From positions 1-21,148 of the forward strand of contig CAYNEI010000038.1 in NCBI GenBank assembly GCA_964396185.1: 21,148 bases of DNA, in the 5' to 3' direction. This document shows, piece by piece, positions 14,425 to 20,495 of the stretch. Source of the stretch: CAYNEI01 sp964396185 (GTDB taxonomy: Archaea > Thermoplasmatota > SW-10-69-26). Numbering within the stretch: position 1 is the first letter of the stretch; the number at the start of each line of letters is the position of its first letter. The notes beneath the pieces were generated by a model. It was not told where the DNA came from. It made no database searches and was given only the letters and a program-made list of their open reading frames with translations. Both the position numbers and the translations under genes were made by a program.

Positions 14425-15219
14425 CTAACCAGGGGTTGGGAGGATCACAGGGATCCGTGGTCCGAGGCTATACGCGCCGTTCTCGGTGACCATGCGATGC
14501 GCGATGATCTCCACGCCGGCCTGGCTGGCCTCCAGCAGGGCCTGAGCGAAGGCGGGATCGCGCTCCCGGTAGGCGCGGATCTGCTCGATGTCCTCGCGCA
14601 CGCCTACGAAGAGGAGGCTGGCTCGTCGGCCTTGAGAGGCGAGCTCGGCGAGCTCCCGGAGATGGCGGACCCCTCGAGTGGTGGGGGCATCAGGGAAGAG
14701 GCCGGTGCGGCCGTCCTCGTGGATAAGGCTCACGCTCTTGGCCTCCACCAGGACATCCCCTGTGGGGGTCTCGAGTTGGAAGTCGAACCGGCTGGATCCC
14801 ATGGCAGGCTCCGTCGCGTATGCTTGCACCTGTCCGAGCGTCGCCAGCGTACCGGTCTCCAAGGCATCGAGGACGAGCCGGTTGGTCATCTGGGTGTCCA
14901 CCATCACCCAGGCACCCTGGGTCCAATCCAGCCCCTGGGCCGGTGGCTCCCCGGCTGCGAGCTCGCTGTTCACGTGGAAGCGGCCGTCCAGGGCGGCCAC
15001 CAGGGACCACTCCGTGGCCTGGTCCGGGGTGGCATCGGGCCTGCGACGCAAGCGAAGCGGGTTGCCCACATGCAGGAACTCGCTCAGCCGGCCCGGGTTG
15101 GGGCAGTGGGCGCGCACGCGCACGCCCTCGTCCCCCTCCAGCTCGGCGATGACGATGAACCGGTTGGGCCGCTCGATGAACCGGGCCTCGGCCAGCTCGC
15201 CGTCGGGCTTCACGGGCAC
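14425..15219 (-). CDS. sfsA: SfsA family DNA/RNA nuclease
   Basis: The 264-residue protein is SfsA-like: an N-terminal OB-fold region with RFIERPNRF and HCPNPGRLSEFL, and a C-terminal nuclease-like core with RFDFQLE, VEAKSVSL and FPDAPTTRGVRHLRELAEL. SfsA was named for sugar fermentation stimulation in E. coli, and later work describes a nuclease fold; the archaeal role is unknown. GTG 15219 follows GGTGGAGG at seven bases and overlaps the upstream membrane hydrolase by 10 bp, so the two are translationally coupled. GTG 15213, with a GTGA overlap, is an alternative. Confidence 0.93.
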   Translation of the reverse strand: MPVKPDGELAEARFIERPNRFIVIAELEGDEGVRVRAHCPNPGRLSEFLHVGNPLRLRRRPDATPDQATEWSLVAALDGRFHVNSELAAGEPPAQGLDWTQGAWVMVDTQMTNRLVLDALETGTLATLGQVQAYATEPAMGSSRFDFQLETPTGDVLVEAKSVSLIHEDGRTGLFPDAPTTRGVRHLRELAELASQGRRASLLFVGVREDIEQIRAYRERDPAFAQALLEASQAGVEIIAHRMVTENGAYSLGPRIPVILPTPG

Positions 15220-16310
15220 GCTGCAGCCTCCACCACCGCTTGCGGGACCGTGACGCTGAGCCATGCCAGCCGGTCTTCCCCGCCCACAAGCGCCACCGAG
15301 GCCACCTCGCCATCGGCGAAGTTGACGAGCAGGCGTGGCCCGCCGGGCTCCATGGCCTCGCGCACGGGGTTGAAGGCCTCCAGCGCGAGCTCGCCCCCGT
15401 CCTCGCGGTCCTCCAGGATGGCGACCCAGGCCTGCTCGGTGATGGGCGCATACGGACCCAGCCCCTCCAGGGTGCAGGCTGCCTGGTCGACGCTAGCTCG
15501 AATCTGGTCGGGAGGGATCGTCCCGTTCGTCTCGTCTTGGAGCCGGAGGATGCGGGTGGTGGACCCGTCGGTCCATGGGGCCCAACGCGTGGTGATGGTC
15601 CATCCCTGGTCGGTCTCGACCACGGTGGTGGTCCGCGGCATGTTGGCCGGGCGCACCTCGGCCAGGGAGACGTCTTGGGCCAGCGCCGTGGCGCCCAGGT
15701 TGAGCCCACCGAGCACGATGGCCACGCCAGCCAAAGCCACCGCGGGCGTGGCCCAGCGATCCCCCCAGCCTTGGAACCGCCTGCGGCGTTGGGGGCTCCA
15801 CCACGACCACCGGTTGGCGGCCAGGGGCCCGAGCAGGGCGGCCATGGCCAACAGGCTGGCAGCGGTCAACAGCGGGTCCAGCGTGGTCACCAGGGGGGCT
15901 TGCAACTCGACCGTCGAGACCGGCCAGAAGGGTTGGATGGGCCAGGGGCTTAGCGCATCGAGGGCGAAGTGCGAGGCCCAGGCGATCCCGGCGGCCAGCG
16001 TCCAGCCCCGTGAGCGCGTCCAAAGCCAGACCGCGCCGGCGGCCAGCAGCGCGGCCAGCAGCGTGTGCGAGAGGCCCCGGTGGCCGAAGATGTAACCGAG
16101 GGCGATCAGGCTGTCCGCGCCCAACGGGGCGTGCGGGGCGGCCACGGTCCACGGGATCGCAGTGAGCACGTCCAGGTCGGGGGCGATGGCCCAGAGGGCT
16201 CCAAGGCTGCGCTTGCGGCCCTTGAAGCCGAGCACGGTCAGCACCCCAGCGGCGATGGCGTAGTGGGCCAGGGAACTCGGCACGCCCGAGCGTAGGCGGG
16301 CCCTCTTCAT
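15210..16310 (-). CDS. DUF457/YdjM-like membrane-bound metal-dependent hydrolase
   Basis: The 366-residue membrane protein has the LexA-binding inner membrane hydrolase (YdjM, PF04307) signature: H16 (LAHYAIA), D45 and D47 (APDLDVL), H77-R-x3-H82 (GHRGLSHT), and H114 with D118 (SHFALDAL). Several membrane helices cover residues about 14-180, with another near 215-235. A soluble C-terminal part of roughly 125 residues follows and is unlike the core family; it is probably outside the cell. The substrate is unknown. GTG 16322, behind CGGAGAAC, is an alternative start. The frame is open to 16493, but that stretch looks like leader RNA. Confidence 0.85.
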   Translation of the reverse strand: MKRARLRSGVPSSLAHYAIAAGVLTVLGFKGRKRSLGALWAIAPDLDVLTAIPWTVAAPHAPLGADSLIALGYIFGHRGLSHTLLAALLAAGAVWLWTRSRGWTLAAGIAWASHFALDALSPWPIQPFWPVSTVELQAPLVTTLDPLLTAASLLAMAALLGPLAANRWSWWSPQRRRRFQGWGDRWATPAVALAGVAIVLGGLNLGATALAQDVSLAEVRPANMPRTTTVVETDQGWTITTRWAPWTDGSTTRILRLQDETNGTIPPDQIRASVDQAACTLEGLGPYAPITEQAWVAILEDREDGGELALEAFNPVREAMEPGGPRLLVNFADGEVASVALVGGEDRLAWLSVTVPQAVVEAAACP

Positions 16311-16393
16311 GATGGTTGTCACGTTCTCCGGGAGGCCTGACCGCAAGGACGCACCGGCACAACGAGCACAACGGGCAACAGCACGGACAGCAG

Positions 16394-16432
16394 ACGATGG
16401 GACGAATCTGGCCTCACCCTTGTGCCCATCGT
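16394..16432 (-). ncRNA. Structured 5' leader of the membrane hydrolase gene (candidate)
   Basis: ACGATGGG and CCCATCGT form a perfect 8-bp stem around a 23-base loop. A TATA-like CTATAT (minus strand, 16455-16460) predicts initiation near 16430, exactly at the stem base. The transcript would start with this hairpin and run about 115 bases before ATG 16310. In a genome where most leaders seem absent, a long structured leader is unusual. I do not recognise a known riboswitch. Confidence 0.3.
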
Positions 16433-16454
16433 GCCGCCGCGGTGAACGTCGACG

Positions 16455-16460
16455 ATATAG
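16455..16460 (-). promoter_or_regulatory. TATA-like box upstream of the hydrolase-sfsA operon
   Basis: The minus strand reads CGCTATATCGTC. It lies inside the last codons and the 3' edge of the upstream lipoprotein region and gives the hydrolase-sfsA operon a possible own promoter. Confidence 0.4.
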
Positions 16461-16465
16461 CGGGA

Positions 16466-17500
16466 TCAGCGCCGTCGGAGGACCAAGGCGCACAGGGCGA
16501 GCAGTGGTAGCAAGGCCAGTCCTAAGCTCGGAGACTCGTTGGAGAAGCCGTCCACGTTGGGGTCGGTGAACGGGTCGAATGCGGCCTCGACGGTGAGCTG
16601 GTAGTCCAGGCCAAGCGGCGCTGCGTACGCGGTGGAGGTGGCCGGTCCCACGTAGAGCCGGTCCGAGTCGGGCCAGTTCATCTCGTCGATCTCAGCCGCA
16701 GTGTAGACGACCTCCTCTGTCTGGCTCCCGGGTCCGCCCTGGAAGCCATCGGACTCCTGGATCGCATCGGGCTCGCCCTGCGTCGCGCCGGTCCCGATGG
16801 ACAGATCGCCGCCACCGGTGGGACCGTTGGTCCACGTCAGGGTCAACCGGAGGTTGGCCAGGCGCTCGACGTAGCCCGCGCGGGCCGCATCGCTCTCCCC
16901 CCAAGGGGCCTCGAGGGCCTCCCACTGGAAGTTCGAGTTCGTGACCCTGCCGGGGGAGGCTCCTGCCGGACCCCAGGTCCCATCGAGGTTGGTCTCGATG
17001 TTGGCCTGGTAGAGCGCGAAGGGAACGGTGCCGCTGGTGCCTGGATCGCCGGTGCCGGCGCGTGGGATCCATTCCTCGGTGTGCCCGTCGGCCGAGGCGA
17101 CGATGCCGACGATGCGGTTGGCGGGCACGTGCGCGGTGGCGATGCCGTCGGTGTTCGTGCGCAGCGGGATCGTCTCGTCCACGTCTGGTGTCGAAACGGA
17201 GCCGCCGGCGCGCACCACCCCGCTCGCGCCATCGGGACCGGCGCCGCCGCTGATGTCCACGCTGCCGCTGGCCTCGCCGTCGAAATCACCCCAGTAGACG
17301 ATGACCGCGGCGTCGTGGATCGGTGGACCGCCAGGCTCATCGACGATCTGCAAGCGCAGGGTGTAGTCCCCGCCGCCGCCCTCGCTGGGAGCATCCGTGG
17401 GGACCGTGCGCGAGCTCACCGGTGGACCGGTGTCCTCCACGCAGCCGGCCAGAGCGACCATGCTCACCAACGCGACCAAGAACCAGGTGCGCCTCCTCAT
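16466..17500 (-). CDS. Lipoprotein with carboxypeptidase-regulatory-like domain and C-terminal anchor
   Basis: The 344-residue protein has a signal peptide with lipobox LAGC (Cys20). After a Gly/Ser linker there is a beta-sandwich stretch resembling carboxypeptidase-regulatory/transthyretin-like domains (GGPPIHDAAVIVYW ... TNTDGIATAHVPANRIVGIVASADGHTEEW). A second beta-rich part is of unknown family. It ends with ESPS, the hydrophobic LGLALLPLLALCALVL and RRR, the tripartite pattern of C-terminal sorting signals related to PGF-CTERM. N-terminal lipid and C-terminal anchor in one protein is unusual. ATG 17500 fits the signal peptide and lies 27 bp from a TATA-like box. Confidence 0.8.
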   Translation of the reverse strand: MRRRTWFLVALVSMVALAGCVEDTGPPVSSRTVPTDAPSEGGGGDYTLRLQIVDEPGGPPIHDAAVIVYWGDFDGEASGSVDISGGAGPDGASGVVRAGGSVSTPDVDETIPLRTNTDGIATAHVPANRIVGIVASADGHTEEWIPRAGTGDPGTSGTVPFALYQANIETNLDGTWGPAGASPGRVTNSNFQWEALEAPWGESDAARAGYVERLANLRLTLTWTNGPTGGGDLSIGTGATQGEPDAIQESDGFQGGPGSQTEEVVYTAAEIDEMNWPDSDRLYVGPATSTAYAAPLGLDYQLTVEAAFDPFTDPNVDGFSNESPSLGLALLPLLALCALVLRRR

Positions 17501-17524
17501 GGGCCTGCCAGCAGGATCAGGGCC

Positions 17525-17530
17525 ACATAT
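17525..17530 (-). promoter_or_regulatory. TATA-like box of the dual-anchor lipoprotein gene
   Basis: The minus strand reads CGAAACGCATATGTGG, with a BRE-like CGAAAC ahead of CATATG. It is centred 27 bp before ATG 17500. Confidence 0.6.
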
Positions 17531-17630
17531 GCGTTTCGCCACGAGGGGAGCACGGTCGCCACCGGGGCACTGCCTTGCTCGCCACCTTGAAGGAAAGTTC
17601 TTTGCCACTGGGGAGCTAACGCCCTCTCGT

Positions 17631-17975
17631 ATGACGCCTCCAACGAGCGGTGACGGCTCTCCGGTTCACCTTGAGGACGCCGAGTTCCAGGCGTTCGTCG
17701 AGGGGAACGACCTCGTCTTGATCGATTTCTGGGCGCCCTGGTGCGGCCCGTGCAAGCGGATCGAACCGGTGCTGGAGGAACTGGCCGGGGAGTACGAGGG
17801 CCAGGTCGCCATCGGGAAGATCAACACGGACGAGAACCCGGAGACCCCGCGCAAGTTCGGCGTCATGTCGATCCCGACGCTCATCCTCTTCCAGGACGGG
17901 GATGTCGTCGACCAGATGGTGGGCGCTCTACCGAAGCCCGACATCTCGCAGCGGATCGAGAAGCACCTCAGCTGA
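17631..17975 (+). CDS. trxA: Thioredoxin
   Basis: The 114-residue cytoplasmic protein has the thioredoxin active site W37-C38-G39-P40-C41 in DFWAPWCGPCKRIEPVL and the conserved cis-proline P82 (MSIPTLILF). It is a general disulfide reductase, kept reduced by a thioredoxin reductase that is not in this window. ATG 17631 gives a short polar N-terminal extension (MTPPTSGDGSPVHLEDAEF). The frame is open much further upstream, but that part overlaps the divergent lipoprotein promoter. A TTCTTT element about 29 bp upstream may be its promoter. Confidence 0.95.
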   Translation: MTPPTSGDGSPVHLEDAEFQAFVEGNDLVLIDFWAPWCGPCKRIEPVLEELAGEYEGQVAIGKINTDENPETPRKFGVMSIPTLILFQDGDVVDQMVGALPKPDISQRIEKHLS

Positions 17976-17977
17976 TC

Positions 17978-18007
17978 CTCGGTCGTCCGACGCTACCAAC
18001 GACCGAG
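17978..18007. terminator. Bidirectional hairpin terminator
   Basis: CTCGGTCGT and ACGACCGAG form a perfect 9-bp stem around a 12-base loop. It sits in the 44 bp between the convergent thioredoxin and CPBP protease stops. Confidence 0.6.
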
Positions 18008-18019
18008 TCTCTACGATCC

Positions 18020-18928
18020 TCATCTCGTCGGCCGCAGCCTCGGACCGCGGCGCACGCGCTCGATCAGGGTCTCGCGTTCCAGGGCAAGCACGTACAACCC
18101 AAGCACCGCCAGCCCCATGGCTGCCATGATCAGCGGGAGCGAGCCAGCGCCTGGGTCGAGGCTGAAGAAGAGCAGGTTCACGCTGAAGTGACCGACCATG
18201 CAGGCGCCCAAGCCCACGGTAGCGCGCAGGTAGCCCATCCCCAAGCCGAAGATGAGTGGGCCGAGCAGATGCGACAGGGTGGCGAAGCCGGCGTGCGCGA
18301 TGGCGAAGAGCAGGGCCTGGAGACCGATGGCCCACCAGATGGATCGCTGGCCTGGCACGGCCCAGGCGAACAGGCCCTGGAGCAAGCCCCGGTAGTACGT
18401 CTCCTCCACCAGGGCCGGCACCATGGAGAGGGCGACCACGTGGATCCAGGTGGCGTTGGAGAACAGCGCGGACTCGTCGCCTGTGCGCAGGAAGCTGGCG
18501 GGGCCCTCCAGGGCCAGGATGGCCAGGGTTTCGGCGGCCACGATGATTGGGACGATCCCCCATCCGAGGAAGAGCTCCTGGCCCCAGGGTCGCCAGGACC
18601 GAAGGAAAGGTGCGACGTGCTCGCGGGTGATGTGCCAGCCCCCCAGCGCGGCCACGAGGGCCAAGCCGACAAGCGGGACCGTGAGGTTGTCGCGGGCGAT
18701 GCGCCAGGGGATCTCTGAGAGTTGCTCGGGGCTGTAGGGACGCAGCACCGTGTACTCGCCGATCAGCGGCGCGAGGTCGATGAAGGCGACGACGTCTTCC
18801 ATGACCGGGAAGAGCAGGGCGGCAGCGGCCAGGACGTGCAGCCAGCGCCCACGCTTCCACAGGATGAGCGGGAGCAAGCCACCCAGGATGGCCAGGGCGG
18901 CGGCCAGCACGGTCTGCTCGATGGCCAT
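18020..18928 (-). CDS. CPBP family intramembrane metalloprotease
   Basis: The 302-residue protein has about eight hydrophobic segments and the CPBP (CAAX protease/Rce1-like) motifs: E175-E176-x3-R180 (VEETYYRG), H212 (FAIAHAG) and H247-x3-N251 (GHFSVN). These are the metal-binding and catalytic residues of the family, so it should be active. Substrates of archaeal members are mostly unknown. It is the last gene of the operon with ribulose-phosphate 3-epimerase, whose stop is 3 bp upstream of ATG 18928, so co-translation is likely. The functional link between the two is not obvious. Confidence 0.9.
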   Translation of the reverse strand: MAIEQTVLAAALAILGGLLPLILWKRGRWLHVLAAAALLFPVMEDVVAFIDLAPLIGEYTVLRPYSPEQLSEIPWRIARDNLTVPLVGLALVAALGGWHITREHVAPFLRSWRPWGQELFLGWGIVPIIVAAETLAILALEGPASFLRTGDESALFSNATWIHVVALSMVPALVEETYYRGLLQGLFAWAVPGQRSIWWAIGLQALLFAIAHAGFATLSHLLGPLIFGLGMGYLRATVGLGACMVGHFSVNLLFFSLDPGAGSLPLIMAAMGLAVLGLYVLALERETLIERVRRGPRLRPTR

Positions 18929-18931
18929 GGC

Positions 18932-19597
18932 CTACGGGTGACCGCGGATCGTGGCGATGCGCTTCTCGTAGGGCTCGTCGGCTTTGAAGATGGCTGAGCC
19001 CGCCACGAGCACGGATGCGCCGGCCTTGCGGACCAGGGGCGCGGTCTCGGGTCCGATGCCGCCGTCCACCTCGAGCTCGGCTGAGCTTCCTGCATCATCG
19101 AGCATTGCGCGGGCGGCTTCGATCTTCGGGACCATGGCGTCGATGAACGCCTGGCCGCCGAAGCCGGGGTTCACGGTCATGACCAAGAGGAGGTCGAGCT
19201 CCCCGATCACGTGGTCGATGACGTCCAGGGGTGTGTGGGGGTTGAGCGCCACGCCTGCTTGGACGCCTGCATCCCGGATGGCGGTGAGCGTGCGGTGGAG
19301 GTGGGTGGCAGCCTCAGCGTGTACGGTGATCACGTCAGCGCCAGCATCGATGAACTCGTCGAGGCGTGCATCGGGGTTGGAGACCATCAGATGGCAGTCG
19401 AGAGGAGCATCGGTGACGGCATCCAGGGCGTCCACGACGCAGGCGCCGTAGCTCAGGTTCGGGACGAAGTGGCCGTCCATGGCGTCGATGTGGAGCCAAT
19501 CGGCTCCTGCATCCATCACTGCCAGGGATTCCTCTCCTAGACGGGCGAAATCGCTCGCAAGGAGCGAGGGCGCGATCTTGACCGGCTCGTGGGGCAT
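18932..19597 (-). CDS. rpe: Ribulose-phosphate 3-epimerase
   Basis: The 221-residue TIM barrel interconverts ribulose 5-phosphate and xylulose 5-phosphate in the pentose phosphate pathway. Family motifs are complete: APSLLASDFARL at the start, HIDAMDGHFVPNLSYG, DCHLMVSNP, TVNPGFGGQAF, EVDGGI and VAGSAIFK. The catalytic Asp pair is in MDGH and VDGG. The start codon overlaps the stop of the preceding small gene by one base (TGATG), and the CPBP protease follows at 3 bp, so this is the middle gene of a three-gene operon behind the array of palindromes. Confidence 0.96.
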   Translation of the reverse strand: MPHEPVKIAPSLLASDFARLGEESLAVMDAGADWLHIDAMDGHFVPNLSYGACVVDALDAVTDAPLDCHLMVSNPDARLDEFIDAGADVITVHAEAATHLHRTLTAIRDAGVQAGVALNPHTPLDVIDHVIGELDLLLVMTVNPGFGGQAFIDAMVPKIEAARAMLDDAGSSAELEVDGGIGPETAPLVRKAGASVLVAGSAIFKADEPYEKRIATIRGHP

Positions 19598-19803
19598 CAG
19601 GGCCGCATGAGCGGTTCAGCGTTAGAGACTTCGCCCTCGCGGCCTTGGAAGTTAGCCACGCAGAGGACGGCCTCGGCATCGAGGTCCTCATCCGTGGTGA
19701 TCCGCTGGCCCGTGTCGAGGACCGTAAGCCCCGCCGTAGCGAGGGCTTCCGTGATCCAGGGCAGGTCTCGCGTCGGGACGCTGATGTTCGTCTCCCGCGT
19801 CAT
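19597..19803 (-). CDS. Small protein of unknown function, first gene of the rpe operon
   Basis: The 68-residue soluble protein reads MTRETNISVPTRDL..., with an alpha/beta pattern of the kind seen in small binding domains and one Cys. I do not recognise a family. ATG 19803 was chosen because a TATA-like GTTATATGA (minus strand) lies about 28 bp upstream, implying a leaderless start; the longer open frame to 19956 is made of the palindrome array and is not coding-like. Its stop overlaps the rpe start by one base, pointing to tight coupling. It could be an Rpe partner, but no evidence beyond position supports this. Confidence 0.65.
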   Translation of the reverse strand: MTRETNISVPTRDLPWITEALATAGLTVLDTGQRITTDEDLDAEAVLCVANFQGREGEVSNAEPLMRP

Positions 19804-19826
19804 CGAACCGGCAGCCGGCGACCTCT

Positions 19827-19834
19827 CATATAAC
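19827..19834 (-). promoter_or_regulatory. TATA box of the rpe operon
   Basis: The minus strand reads GAGTTATATGAGA, centred about 28 bp before ATG 19803. The palindrome array begins about 10 bp upstream of it. Confidence 0.6.
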
Positions 19835-19843
19835 TCTATAGTG

Positions 19844-20009
19844 AAGGTGATGGTACGCTGCGTGTACCATCGATGGTTCGTGTGGAGACCAAAATGGTCT
19901 GTCCACAGACCAAAATGGTCTGGCTCTGTACCAAAATGGTACGCTGTACGAACCATTTTGGTCTGTCAGCAGACCAAATGGTTTGAGAATGGTTTGTCAG
20001 CAGACCATT
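19844..20009. repeat. Left array of ACCA-N2-4-TGGT palindromes, about 21-bp period
   Basis: Six palindromes have their ACCA half-sites at 19866, 19888, 19909, 19930, 19952 and 19973, spaced 22, 21, 21, 22 and 21 bp. Cores are ACCATCGATGGT, ACCAAAATGGT (three times), ACCATTTTGGT and ACCAAATGGT. Arms often extend further, for example AGACCA-AAA-TGGTCT at 19886-19900 and GTACCA-AAA-TGGTAC at 19928-19942. A degenerate site (TGGT at 19851) precedes the array, and a split one (AATGGT at 19988, ACCATT at 20004) follows it. Two-turn spacing puts all sites on one helix face. It lies upstream of the rpe operon TATA and beyond the end of the ribbon-helix-helix gene. Confidence 0.9.
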
Positions 20010-20025
20010 GATATGAAGAGAGGGT

Positions 20026-20052
20026 GGGGCTACATGTCAACCATGTAGCCCC
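20026..20052 (-). terminator. Hairpin terminator of the ribbon-helix-helix gene
   Basis: GGGGCTACATG and CATGTAGCCCC form a perfect 11-bp stem with loop TCAAC, 10 bp after the stop at 20062. Beyond the stem the minus strand reads ACCCTCTCTTCATATC, moderately T-rich. It separates this gene from the left array. Confidence 0.7.
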
Positions 20053-20061
20053 GTGGCCGAT

Positions 20062-20304
20062 TCACAGGAGCGACTCGACAGTCATGTCTGAGAGCTCTTC
20101 CAGGCGTTTCCCCTCGGGATTCTCCGACAAGATATCGAAGTACCTTGTCAACGCGCTCTCCACCGTGGAACTGATCGCTTGGCCCTTTAAGACCTTCAAA
20201 GTATGCAGTTTCACGTGGTATTCAACCGGGATCTTCACCTTGATCTCCTTCTGCTGGTCGCGTCGCGAGCCAGCCTTGTTCGTATTCTCTGTCAGGTTCC
20301 TCAC
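20062..20304 (-). CDS. Ribbon-helix-helix DNA-binding protein
   Basis: The 80-residue protein has the ribbon-helix-helix layout: a polar N-tail (1-18), a beta strand KEIKVKIP (19-26), helix A (27-39), a turn GQAISS (41-46) and helix B (47-60), then an acidic tail. RHH proteins bind short palindromes as dimers and often line up cooperatively on repeated sites; the class includes repressors, antitoxins and partition proteins. GTG 20304 was chosen because GAGGTGA lies five bases upstream; GTG 20313 and GTG 20334 are alternatives. It is flanked by palindrome arrays on both sides, one of which overlaps its own promoter, so it is the natural candidate to bind them (inference). No toxin or ParA-like gene is adjacent. 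Confidence 0.82.
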   Translation of the reverse strand: MRNLTENTNKAGSRRDQQKEIKVKIPVEYHVKLHTLKVLKGQAISSTVESALTRYFDILSENPEGKRLEELSDMTVESLL

Positions 20305-20357
20305 CCCTCTCACCTCATGGCTACACCGTAGCACCCATGAGATGGGTTGGCGAGGAC

Positions 20358-20443
20358 ACCATTTGGTTCACTTAAGCTTTCTCCTATTTGACCTAATAGG
20401 TCGCCACACAAACCATCGATGGTCTGTGAGCAAACCATTAACC
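20358..20443. repeat. Right array of palindromes in the RHH-PadR divergent promoter region
   Basis: Sites are ACCATTTGGT (20358-20367), ACCTAATAGGT (20391-20401), ACCATCGATGGT (20412-20423) and ACCATTAACC (20434-20443). The last three are spaced 21 and 22 bp. ACCATCGATGGT is identical to the first full site of the left array. The first site lies between the TATA box of the RHH gene and its expected start of transcription, where bound protein would block RNA polymerase. The others lie between the two divergent promoters. Confidence 0.8.
20371..20376 (-). promoter_or_regulatory. TATA-like box of the RHH gene
   Basis: The minus strand reads GAGAAAGCTTAAGTGAACC, with a BRE-like GAGAAAG before CTTAAG. 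Initiation near 20346 gives a leader of about 40 bases containing the GAGGTGA Shine-Dalgarno. Confidence 0.55.
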
Positions 20444-20461
20444 GTCGTTGGGGGAGAAGGA

Positions 20462-20467
20462 TTATAT
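20462..20467 (+). promoter_or_regulatory. TATA-like box of the PadR-family gene
   Basis: GATTATATCG is centred about 32 bp before ATG 20496. It lies about 20 bp past the last palindrome of the right array. GGAGG at 20482-20486 is nine bases from the ATG but may fall upstream of the transcript start. Confidence 0.5.
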
Positions 20468-20495
20468 CGTTAAGGTCTCACGGAGGCTCGCTGTC

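Noticed and set aside
14252..14430. A tRNA or other stable RNA near GGTTCGG and the strong TATA box
   Set aside because: I could not form an acceptor stem, anticodon arm and T-arm on either strand.
14332..16095. A 587-residue plus-strand open frame
   Set aside because: It is antisense to sfsA and the membrane hydrolase, both of which have clear family motifs on the minus strand.
19835..19956. Coding extension of the small rpe-operon protein up to 19956
   Set aside because: The extension would translate the palindromes (repeated DHFGL) and would cover the TATA box; it looks like an artefact.
19844..20009. CRISPR array
   Set aside because: The units are short palindromes at 21-22 bp period with nearly the same sequence throughout. 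There are no 30-40 bp unique spacers, and no cas gene is present.
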